The notes below the pieces were generated by a model. That model searched no databases. It had not been told where the DNA came from and was given only the letters and a program-made list of their open reading frames with translations. The position numbers were made by a program, and so were the translations under genes. This document shows, in pieces, positions 24,601-36,600 of a DNA stretch of 64,000 nt (positions are counted from its first letter, which is position 1; each line of letters begins with the position of its first letter). This DNA is from Actinernus sp. WN-2022. Its lineage: Eukaryota; Cnidaria; Anthozoa; Actiniaria; Actinernidae. The DNA is taken from contig JAOWCC010001751.1 of NCBI GenBank assembly GCA_030867875.1, positions 24,296,369 to 24,360,368 on the forward strand, in the 5' to 3' direction.

Positions 24601-27600
24601 CGATTGTATGTGTCGGCAATTGATACTGATATTGGGACATGGACGTTTTCGATGGTCAGGTGGTCTGTTGGTTGTCTTCCTTTCGTTGTATCGAGATAGG
24701 CTTCGAAATCGTAAACTATGAAGTGTGGGTAGACAGTTTGTGTTGGTGTGGGGACCGGTTTGTTTTTCTTCTTTGTAGAGCAACCCCAAGCTTCCACTAC
24801 TGTATAACCAGCTCCTTGTAGCTTTGCCGTTCTTTCACAGGTCTTGAGATAGAGCCTCCTTTCCCTAGGGAAGCATTTCGGGCAGCCATGGAAATAGCAT
24901 CCATGAAATTGAAAGATGGTTTTCGAAATAGGTTCGTAGCCGTCGACCGGCGCTCCTTCGATCCAATGCTCTCCACCATGCCCACAAGCTGCATGATGAA
25001 TGTGTTGTCCAATCCTTTTGGTTTCGCGTTCCAACCAGCATAAAGCGACTTTGCTGGCTGTGCTCTCTGGCCAGAAGGCTTTTTCGTATGCCGACTGGGG
25101 TACTGTGATTACTTTTCCGGGGCAAACGATCTTTGTTTCGCCACGCCTGCAACGATCTGCATGACGGTGAAGGTCTGAGGCTTTCGTGAACCGTTGCTTA
25201 CAATCGTTACATACGTAGATGTGCCCTAGCTTGTTGATGTTCTTGATGTAGAAGGCATGTCCGTCGTATATCCCAATCGTCATCGTATGCTTGTAGTGAG
25301 CTGCATGTCGCGTCAGATGCCAAGCGCCGTCCTCCGTGGGTTCATACACCCGAATACCGATTCCAAAGTGTAACTCGACTTCCTCCAGCTGGTCTAAGGA
25401 AGTTCTGGGAACGTCTTGTGTGGGTGCTGTCAGGCGATAGAAGTTCTGGGCAAGTTTTCGAGCTTTGACGCAACACCTATCTACTCTTGCTCCTTCATGC
25501 ATGGCAAGGCAGCGCCAAAGACATAGGTTGTCGCCATATCGATCAAGGGCAAGCATTCCTTTCTTAAGGCGAAGCCATTGGGGCAGTGGACCTGTTCCCA
25601 ACAAAAGCTGACGATCGATCACGACTTTGACATCTACGTAGATCCAACGAACGAAGGCCCATTGGGTATTTGGTCGAGTGATGTTGTCGGGATTCAATCG
25701 AGCTGTCTCCTTGCTATTGATCCACTCTTCTGCATCTTCTAGGATGTTCACCCATGGAGAGCCTGGGACAGTCTTGGAGAATAGAATCACGCGTCCGTCA
25801 TTGACATTGCGAATGCGATAGGTGTAGCTATAGCGTAGGTAGAAGCTGGTGGTTACCTTTGCAACTAACTTTTCCATGATCCTAGGAGTCAAGTCTCCTG
25901 CCACACCTTGGAAGAAGCGCCATCGGATAGTACGGCGACCTATCTCCATCCCCTCGAGCATTCCATCTCTCTCCTCTAGAATGGCACCTGCCTCTCGAGC
26001 TAGACTCCGTGGAAGTGGTTCACTACGTGGTCTCACCATTCTCCCTTCGATATAACTATGTGTTAGGATAGCTTTAACAGGTACTCGAATTTGGATTTTA
26101 TGTGTAAGGACGTTGCAGCGATATAATTATATGTAATTATATCTCTAATAGGATTATCAAGTTGGATTTTATGTACAAGCAATCGATGTCGATATAACTA
26201 TATGTAATCATATCTCTAATAGGATTATCAAGTTGGATTTTACGTACAAGAATGTCTAGTGACACTTTGAATGACCCTTAGTTACCCCATAGTAGTATAG
26301 TCGGCGTCAGTTAAATACAACTTTTTCTTGTACAACAAAACTCAAAAGGTTGTGAATGTTATGGACGCCTTTTTTCTTGCACAAGGGGCGTCATGAAGTG
26401 GATTTCTGAATTCACTTTATGACGCCCCTTGTGCAAGAAAACAAGGCGTCCATAACATTCACAACCTTTTGAGTTTTGTTGTACAAGAAAAAGTGGTATT
26501 TAACTGACGCCGACTATACTACTTTGTATAATCATTAATTTAATGGGGTTTCTAGGACGGTATAAATTTTGTATATAATTTTGATATCACTAGCCTGCGG
26601 TAATTAGTGACAGCTGTTGCAGTGTCCAGGCTGTGACAAATTGTTATCTTTTCTTTATGGCAATGCCAAAATGGCTGTTTGAAGCACACTGCAACAACAA
26701 CAACCTGGATCTTTTCATACTGGGCCCTCTTTGAGGTCGTTCCTTTTTCTATTGTTTCATCTTCAGCGATCCATTACAATCCATCATCACGAGGTTTAGC
26801 AGTTGCAACTTCAGACCAAGTAGCACTTCTTCCATTAAAAACAAGGTAAGTCTACTTAAATCCCTGTCAAACTGTTTCAACATTGGTTCAACATTGGTGC
26901 AACATTTGTCGAAGCCAAAATGGGCTGAAAACATTGTTGAAAGGTGTTGAAGTACTATTTTTGGCTGCCAAGATGCGCATTAATTGTGCCTATAACACCA
27001 CATTTTGTATCATTAAAATCAATTCTACATCAAGTAAATAGATGAAAAGATATTTCGTGATTTGAGTGTTGCATCTATGAGTTATACATGTAGACTGAGT
27101 TATAGACATATTTCCAATATGCTAATTATGTGATGTCACAGGAGGCCTTGTTTATTATACAAAAATGTGCTAGCCTGAATTTCAGCCGTCTCCTACGAAC
27201 CAGAGGAGACGGCTGAAATTCAGGCTAAAAATGTGCTGGCAGAGATAAATAACTTTTTCTACACATCTACATGTATGTTATATTTGGGCCTTATATCCAG
27301 TGATTTTACCAAATAGTTTGCATAAATCAGAAATAGTTCCAGTCACAAGGAGAGGGAAATGACCTTTTGTTGGCCTCCTGTGATATCACAAAATAGAAAC
27401 CTCTAATTATAAAACTCATAGACACAACACTCAAATTAAGATATTTTTTCTATTTACCTATTCACTTGATGTAGAAGCGACAGTAATAACGAAAAAAATT
27501 GGGCTATAACCTAACTTTATGTTCAACATTTTCTTCCCATGACAGGCTACAATCACGTAACCTGACTACCACCCACAAGGAATCTGTGATGTGTATGAGG

Positions 27601-30600
27601 TACAACAGGAGCTTCAAGCACGTGGTGACAGGGTCAGAAGGATCGGTGAGTTCAATAGAGGAAATAGTTTATTTTACATTGAGATACAGGGAGCTGTTAC
27701 TGGTCATGGGTCTCGCAAGGCATTGGCTTGTAATCAAGTACTTGACAAATTCCTGGTCGAATTGGAATTTAGGTTGGTTTTGGAGTAGAGGAAAACCGAA
27801 GTACCCAGAGAAAAACCTTCAGAGCAATGGTAATGTACCAACAAACTCAACTCACATATGGTGCTGTGACCAGGAATCAAACATGGACCACAGTAGCCTG
27901 CCAACAGGCTCATGGGAAGAAGAGAAGGGGGCAGGACAGCCTGCCTGGACACAATACAAATTTGAATATAATTATCTGCATCTAAACTTTCGATGCAATC
28001 TCCTATTGGTCCATTCTACAATAAAATCTATTCACATGTTAATTAGATTTTATATCTTAGGCTCGTTTCAGATGCTGCTGCACTCATGTGCCGAACCTAA
28101 TTAGGTAAACAAAGCCGCCCAATTATTAGCATTTATTTCAATTGTGTTCGGTACGAGTGGACATGGAGCGGCTTATGAACCGAGCTTAATGTAGGGTGTA
28201 ATTCACATTTGTATTGCATCTGTGTATGCTCTCTCCCATGAGCCTGTTCACAGGCAAGGACCACAGCAACGAGAGGCTAAGCACTTACTACTGCACCACC
28301 CTGGTATCTTGTTGCCAGATTATAATCTAAAAAATGCATTCCTTTTGGCTATATTATAGCTAAATATTGGAGGACTAGGGTGCAGTCAAACTGTTTGAAT
28401 GTATGAGCTAAAAAATGTCATTTGAAAACTGATTACAGTGGTTTTCAATGTTACACAGACTGATAACTCAAATGTGACCAATGTTTTGGGTTTTTCGCTG
28501 CTGTCAATCATAACTACGACGGTCACCGAATATTTACGAACGATGGCCGTGGGTAGTATTTCAACATCGCGGATTTACGTGGGAATGGAGAGCTTGGCCC
28601 ATCGTTCGTAAATATTCGGCTGCCATCGTAGTTATGATTAATGGCAGCAGAAAACACAAAATGTTGGTTGACATTTGAGTTGTGAGATCAGTCTGCATAT
28701 TATTGAAACCTGCTGTAATACAAACAAGTTGAATATTTCTAAGAGGTACACGATCAGGTTTGACCACACCTATTTGGTTTGAATATTTTTTCCGGTCGAA
28801 TTGAACGACAAATCTAATTGAAGATCATTTGCATAACAGGGCTCTAAATAACAGCTGGCCAACAGCCAATGTCCAGTCAGAATAGGGATGTGACCAGTCA
28901 AACTTTTGTCTTGGCGGCCAGAAAAGCAACGAACTACCGGTACCAGCAGTTGTTATTTAGAGCCTTGCATGACGTATTTTAGAGTACATTTAAAACTGTG
29001 GAGTGCAGAGTTTTTTATGAAATCGAAACATAAGCTTATCAAGTGAAACTAATTAAGGTGTAATACCCTGTAAGTATGTGATGAGTGAATTTAGTATAAT
29101 ATTATGAGCATGGAATGAATATGGGAATGAATATGGCAATATACATGTCAATGTGGTTTAATTCAACTCTATGAATAAAAGAATACCAGACCGTGTGTGT
29201 GCAGTGCCACAGCATACTGCACATGTATGTATAGTCACTGGGTATATTGCATACCATATAGTTGGATGATTGTATAGTCACTGGGTATATTCACATACCA
29301 TACATGTATGTATAATCACTGGGTATATTCACATACCGTACATGTATGCAGTGGCATAGGGAGGGGAGGGGAGGCAGTTGCCCCCCTCTGCCCAGTCCCA
29401 GAAGAGAGATAGACAGAAGTTATAAATGAAATTGTTCCAGAATTCATCATTTTGCCCCCCCCCACACACACACACAATTTTCAGGACCTCCCTATGCCCT
29501 TGCATGTATTATGTATAATCACTAAGTATATTTGCATACCGTACATGTATGTATAATCACTGGGTATATTCGCGCTCATGAAAATCCCTATCCTGGTGGT
29601 GCCAGAGGTTTGTTCTTTCTTAGAGCAGATTTTGTATGAGTGGGAGAAATATGGCATGTCCGTAGCCTTAACGCAACCGTACTGTAACTTACTGTACAGT
29701 AACTCTGTAATTTGATTGGATCAGAAAGATGGGAAATCATTTCAATGTCATGGCGTGCCGCACAGTAACCGTGCCGTAAGTCATTGCCATAATATGCCCA
29801 CTCATACGAAATCTGCTCTAAGGGACATTCGTAAAAGCTCAGTCCTTAACATTGGCGTAGTGAGGTGGCAGAACCTCTGGTGGTAAATTATAGAAACGAC
29901 TTGTGTCCTGCAGGTGTGTCGCGTGTGGGACATAGAGACTGGGTACTCTGTGTTTGAGTTCAACCAACTTCATGGCGAGCATGCTATTACGTGTATGGCA
30001 TTTGACTCGACGGAAAGAAGGTTAGTTCTTTGGTTTAGTTACAGTGCATGCTTCTAACCCTTCTTGCAATTTTTATACCTATGAACCTTTGAAAGGTTTT
30101 GAGCACTTATGCGAAGAAAATTTTGGTTTACAGAGAATACTCTATACTCTACACTTGTTTGAAATGGTAAAAAATTGACCTTTCCTGACCCATGATCACG
30201 TAAGAAAAAGCCTGGGTCGCATCATCTCATTAATGCATTATCCTCCATGGTGCCTTTCTATAACAACACAATAGATATATAGATAATATACAGTCTGTGA
30301 GGTGTTAGTAAAGAAAAAAGTCATTTTAGACAAAATGCTAAGTTTTTTTTCAAATTATTGGAAAGTCGAATTAATTAGATAGGTATAAAAATTGCAAGAA
30401 GGGTTAGAAGCACTTTAAGTTGCCTAAAGTTGCTGTCAGTTACTTCATGGTTATGGCCTTCTGGTTTTCCATATTTTGCTGAAATCGCCTTAAGGTTCCA
30501 TTTGTTGCCTTTAGCATGTATAACTAAAGTTTATCCTGCCCTATCCCCATGCCATGCAACAGCCCCATACCACCCCATGCCATGCAACAGCCCCATACCA

Positions 30601-33600
30601 CCCATCCCATTCCCATGCCATGCAACAACTCCATCCTATGCCATGCAACAACCCCTAATCCACCCCATGCCATACAACTACCCCATGCCATGCCACCCCA
30701 TGCCATGTAATAACCCATCCCATGCCATGCAACAACCCCACTCCATCCCATACAATAACCCATCCCAAGCCATGCAACAACTCCACTCCATCCCATACAA
30801 TATCCCATGCCATGCCATACAACAACCCCACTCCATCCCATACAATAACCCATCCCATGCCATGCAACAACCCCACCCCATGCCATGCAACAACCCCATC
30901 CCATCCCATGCAGTGCAACAACCACACCTTATCCCATGCAATGCAACAACAACAACACCCCATCCTATCCAATGCAATAACCCCACCCATCCTATCCAAT
31001 CCAACAACCCCACCCTATCTGATCCAACAACCCCATTGTGTCTCATCCTATCCAATCCAACCACCCCATGCTGTCTCATCCTATCCAATCCATCAACCCA
31101 TTCTTTCCCATCCAATCCAACAATCCCATCATATCCAATCCAACAACCTATCCTAAACATGGCATCTTTTGGACCCAACGTAGGCCTTTAAATGTAGCCT
31201 CTTACAGCAACTCTCTTGTTCACGATCTCATGCACCTCAGACCGATGCTGTTGAGTGTTTCACATGTGTACATTCCATAACCAGCATACATTCTTCTCCA
31301 GGTTGATAACAGGAGGTCGGGATGGTCGTCTTAGAATATGGAACTACAACAATGGCCACTGTATTAGAACTCTAGAAAAAGGTGATCACCAATAGTTTGT
31401 GGAACGTGCCTCGTCCCCAGGCATCTGAAAAGCGCTAGGCGAAATGAGTGCCTGGGACAAGCATGCAGATATGGGACTGAAATATGCTCTACTTGGCTTA
31501 TTTTGGAATTAAAATCAGAACAGTTATTCTTTGCTATCTCTTATCAAACGTTTTGCAAGCCATACCCCCTGGCATTTACAAGGGTATTTCTCTTGTATGG
31601 TGGTGTATTTGTAGCAGGGATGGAAATTAGGTTCACATACTTGCAAAATGCAAGTGAATTTCTAGAAATGCAAGTAAAATCTCATGACACCTCGCAACTG
31701 TTGCCAGTTAGTAGAATCTTGCTGAACTATTTGTGGTTTTATGGCTGTTGCTAGTGGATCAGACCATGTTCATAAAGTAAAAAGTAGCGATAACTAGCAC
31801 CCCAGTTGCAAGTGGTATTTCCCTCTAATAATTCAAGTCATGTTGTAGCATTTCCATTCGTTTGACAGTACTCTTAAAGTGGTAACCCATTATTTAGGAA
31901 ATTAGACTTGTGCATTACTCGACGATATGCTGAACTTTGTCTTTTTTTATTCTTGTCATTTAGAAAAAGATATTGACGAGGTAACAGACCTCACTTACAT
32001 TGTTATGCACAAAAACAGGTAAGAACTCACACTCTAAACTAAGAAAACTGCCTTGCCGACCACCTGGGGCCACTTAGACAATGAGAACTAAACACATTGT
32101 AAAACAAAAGTAAAGCATTCTAAAGTATAGTTTTAATTTTTTTTTCAGGTTTTGTTTATTTGACTCAATAAAATAATACAATACATGAGAAAGGACGATT
32201 TAAGTACAATATTAAATAAATGAAAAATGTAGATGAGAGAAAAATAAGTTCATACAATTTCAATAAATAATAATTTATTATCCTATAAATATTATATTTC
32301 AGCCAATCAGAGCTCAGCTTTACTATGCACAATACAGGGCGGTATTTCATGTTTTTTCTATGAAATACATGGCTAGATCAGGCCAATCAAAATGCAGGAA
32401 ATTTCCCGCCCTTTCTTTATCAGCCAATAAGAATTAAAGATTTTGAATATATAATTAGTCTACAGACGCATCCGCCACTCGAAACTTTTGTTTCCCGGCG
32501 AGAAAATTTGCAGTCTATCGTCCGGTAAGTTACGTTGTTTTCCTGATAAATCTTCCCGTAAATTTGTTTTTATAGGATAATATGGTTATTTCATGGTTTT
32601 ATATGGAATACTGGCGAAAATTTCACTCGAAATTTATATTATTTATATAAATCAAGTATTGCAGAGGAAGCAACCATTACAGCCGTTATCTAATAAAACA
32701 CTAAGGTCACGTTTACGAATACATGTCTTGAAGCATTTGAGAGAAGGAGAGGATCTCGCTTTAGCAGAGAGCTTGTTCCGTAGCTCAGGATCTAAAGTAG
32801 GTATCTCAATGAATGTTGTCCATATGTGACGGTGTTGAATCTAGGTACTGAAAGGTCTGAATGTCAATTAGATTACATACAGTTATATTTAACTTTATAC
32901 AGTAAAATACATATATCTTGGAGCCATCTATTTAACAAAGTGGATAATTTGGCTCTTTCTAACAGTTGCGAATAATTGGACTGTTTATCCCTCAAAAACG
33001 CTCTAAGTCCTCTCCTGTATTTCTAATTTACGAGTGTCACGTGCTCTACAGAAGTGCCACACCAGACGACAATTCGTAAGGTGGGGCAGGATGGCTGCCT
33101 TAAAAAGTTATAACTTAGCCGTAGTGGGGTACAGAGGTGCCACACCAGATGACAATATGTAAGGTGGAGCAGGACGGCTACAGCTTTGGACATGAATAGT
33201 TGGAACACGTCCCCCGCACCCCCTCATTTCAATGTTGGATAAACTTTCGTACTGGTTTGGTCACTTTTTTTTTCCAATATTGAATGGGGGGTGGAAGGGG
33301 GGAGAGAGGAACTGCAGGGTTGCGCGCTGCTTCTGGTCCATAACAATTAAAGGATTAGTGTTGCAAGAGTCATGTCCAAAGGTGTCTGAGAATAGACATT
33401 CATTAACGTCACGCGACGTTTAATTAAACCAGTGAACTAATTACTGTCAGTGGGACTTTATAGGTTGTAGCCATTATATTCACGAGAAAAACTCATTAGA
33501 AAATAGTAAGCGTCATTTCACAATCGACTAGAAATATTATTCATGGGATATGTTTTAGAGTAGAGCAAGTAAAATGTTGAATTAGATGCTTTAAACTACT

Positions 33601-36600
33601 GCTAATTCGGGTTGTGTTATCGACGTGCAACCCAAACAAATTCGATTGAGAGTCACATAATGTAGTTTAACACAATTTGAAGTACGAGATACATCATTTC
33701 TTGCCGGGTGTTTATTCATTTGTAATGTCTCTGTGTTTAGTAGTTTTTTAGCAGTACTAAAGTCAAAGATGATAGCGGCTATTATAACAATTAATGGATA
33801 TTAATCTAATCACAGGCGAGTATTTGCAGATAAGACGCGCCGTGTACGAGTTTATGTTTTTATAAGCGAGTTTATTGTCAGTACTACCACCATTATAATT
33901 ACTAAAAATGTACTCCCATATATATATGCCAATTAATATCAATGTTATAAAAATGTATTTACAGTTCTTTTAAAATACAAATCTAAATGAACGAATTTCA
34001 GATTATAATCAGCCATGTAAGTATTGGTGATCTACTTAGCCTTGCTGTCCTTTTCGACATGAAAACGAGGCAAAATTGCCGTTCGTTTTGTGTTTTTCTT
34101 TCATGGTTGTAACATTGTTGTCCAATTAGATGAAGCAAATCACTCACGTGTATGCGCCTTTATACCCGGTAAGACGAAAGAGTCTGTATACGACTTTTCA
34201 CTGTAGTGAAAGGAACAAAGGAAAAAGGCCTCAACAATGACGTTTTATTTAGGGCCACACTCGTACAGTGAAACGTCTTATAAAAACCCTCCTAGTCAAT
34301 CCTTCACCATGAAACATTATAAAGACCCTCGTACGTACAGTGAAAATCTTTAAAAAGACCCTAAGCGGAGAGTTTCAGTTCACAAGATGAGATTCAGGGT
34401 TGCTCAATCAACAACGTAAGTGCACCCAAGAACAAATGCCCCGTGGCTCACAGCCCACAGGTATTAATACGCAACCGGCCTAACGTTATGGGACTAAAAG
34501 TTTCGCTCCGTATCCCAACTACGCATGTCAGTTACACACAACGTAGCTATAAAACCTCGTGTTACAGCAAATGTACGTTGAATAACTTGTAAAGAATATC
34601 ATTTTGAACAACAGTACCTTAACTTTAGCGGGTTTTGTAACGGTTAACCACTGTTTACCATTGGTTTACCATCGGATTACCCGTTAAATGGACTCGTTAC
34701 CACGGATTACCACGATTTACCAATTGAATTAAAAGTATGTTCTTAGCAGTCTTTGTTTATTGTAAAGTTGTTGGTAAATCGTGGTTAACCGTGGTAACGC
34801 GTCCATTTAACGGGTAATCCGATGGTAAACCGATGGTAAACCGATGGTAATCCAAAGTAAAGTCGAACATTTTAGTAACAACTTTAAATCAGCACGTTTG
34901 ACATTTCCAAGTAATTATTTATTGAAATACAACGAAGCCGTTAAGTAAGTACTTAACAAAAAAGCTGATATGCAGTGTTAACAACATGAGCGAGAGTATT
35001 GTATCGACCTATGCTTACTCGAGCTCTACTCCACGAGTTTCTACTTATAAAAAGAAACTATTTACTATTTAAAAATATAGGAAATTGTGTTGGAAAACGT
35101 AACATATAGAGTTCAGCTCTATAGTTTACTTAACGGTCATGCGCCATGTGCCCAAAAACAGGTCCCACACTGATTAGACGGTCTCTATGCAATATGCAAC
35201 AGAAAAGTCTTCGTTTGACAATTCACCCAACTAGGATAAGGGAAGTCTTTGATCGGTTGTGAGACCTCCCCCAACAGATACTAGCACAGTGTTTGTTGGT
35301 ACAGAATTGCTGATTAAAACATCAGTGTCTGTATCAGTGACACGACATAAGAGTATCAGTGATACATATGTTTATTAATAAGAGTCTGTATATCTGATAC
35401 AGCACTGATATTTTATTAACCACTGTTGTATCAATCAAGCACTAAGTACGGACTGAATATCTAATCAAGTTATGTATGCGAGTTTACAGTGATATATATT
35501 CATGTGACTAGAATGCTGCGTTTGAATTGGTTAGCAATCTTATGAATTATTAATGAATTTTACAATGCAGTTTATTTTATAATTGTTCTTTCTCGGACAT
35601 TATTTGGCATTCGCGATGACAACAAATGATAAATGCTTCTCAGAACTGTAGATGGAGAGACTTCGCACTCTTTTGCTACAGTACATATATCATCATTAGC
35701 CCCCTTAATATCGTTGCTACAAGTGTTCATAGACTGATTTTTTTTTTTTTTAAGTTGCCTTCTAAAAGATTAGAATCGTAACAGTTAGTTGCTATAGCCG
35801 CACGTTCCTTAAGTTTAGAAATTACTATGTGCAGATCTTCTCCTTTTTCATAGATTTAGTGGTCGTCCGCGTGCATGGATAAGTTGGAGTTCACATTATA
35901 AATCAGATCATTCTGAGAAATGTTCCATAGGAGTGGTCGTAGGGTAATTATCATAATTAAGGAGGTTGATAATTAAAATCATTGATATTAAAATCACGTA
36001 TGAGAAAAACTAATTTGTACAAACTTAGCTTATCCACGCGATTTTTTTCATTCGAAAGACTTTGACTTCAGAACTAGTCCACCAAATTTGCCTTTTACGG
36101 GATCGAAGCTCGAGTAAGTTGAAATGCTATTGTCTTGTACTCGACACTGATTGGCTCAAATAACCGTAAGTTGGAATGCTATTGTCTTGTACTCGACACT
36201 GATTGGCTCAAGTAACCGTAAGTTGAAATGCTATTGTCTTGTACTCGACACTGATTGGCTCAAGTAACCGTAAGTTGAAATGCTATTGTCTTGTACTCGA
36301 CACTGATTGGCTCAAGTACCGTATTTACTCAAATAGACGCCGCAGCGTTTATTTAAATTTTCATGACTCAGGTGCGGCGTTTATTCGGGGGCGGCGTTTA
36401 TTCGGGGGCGGCGTTTATTTAGTACCGTAATCCATTTTATTTCAAGATAAAAAGTGCCTTACCGTATTGACAAAGTGTAAGAAGCAAAAATCCTTTGTAC
36501 CCGCAAATTTCACAGCATTCACTACAGAACTGCGAATCGCCACCATTCTAGAAAGGGAGCTTAGTGAAAGGGCCAAAAAGTATACTCATTTCGAGCTGAA

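Larger units (their letters stand above)
10799..26523. mobile_element. Complete Polinton/Maverick (adintovirus-like) integrated element, 15.7 kb
   Basis: The element is bounded by 335-bp terminal inverted repeats (10799-11133 and 26189-26523) that begin AG and end CT. It is flanked by TTGTA/TTTGTA on both sides, so the integration left a 5-6 bp duplication. It codes the Polinton hallmark set: protein-primed PolB, DD35E integrase, packaging ATPase and candidate capsid proteins, plus a TFIIB/VLTF3-like factor, an F-box/ankyrin protein and several conserved-looking unknowns. All fifteen genes are open and packed with little intergenic space. It lies within an intron of the WD-repeat gene. Codon use looks richer in CGA, TCG and TAC than the AT-rich intron around it. 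High terminal-repeat identity and intact frames suggest a recent insertion. Whether it still makes particles cannot be told from sequence. Confidence 0.93.
27646..29913 (+). other. Intron with SINE-like debris and several fold-backs
   Basis: It contains a SINE-like segment at about 27660-27960 (GGAAAACCGAAGTACCCAGA and AACAAACTCAACTCACATATGG, related to sequence at 49965-50100), the fold-back at 28434-28720, a small MITE at 28840-28964, TACATGTA-rich tandem repeats at about 29215-29575 and a MITE at 29620-29821. Confidence 0.55.

Noticed and set aside
30430..31191. Long open frames on both strands in the CCATGCAACAAC tract
   Set aside because: They follow from a low-complexity repeat with few stop codons; several frames on both strands are open at once and none shows a domain.
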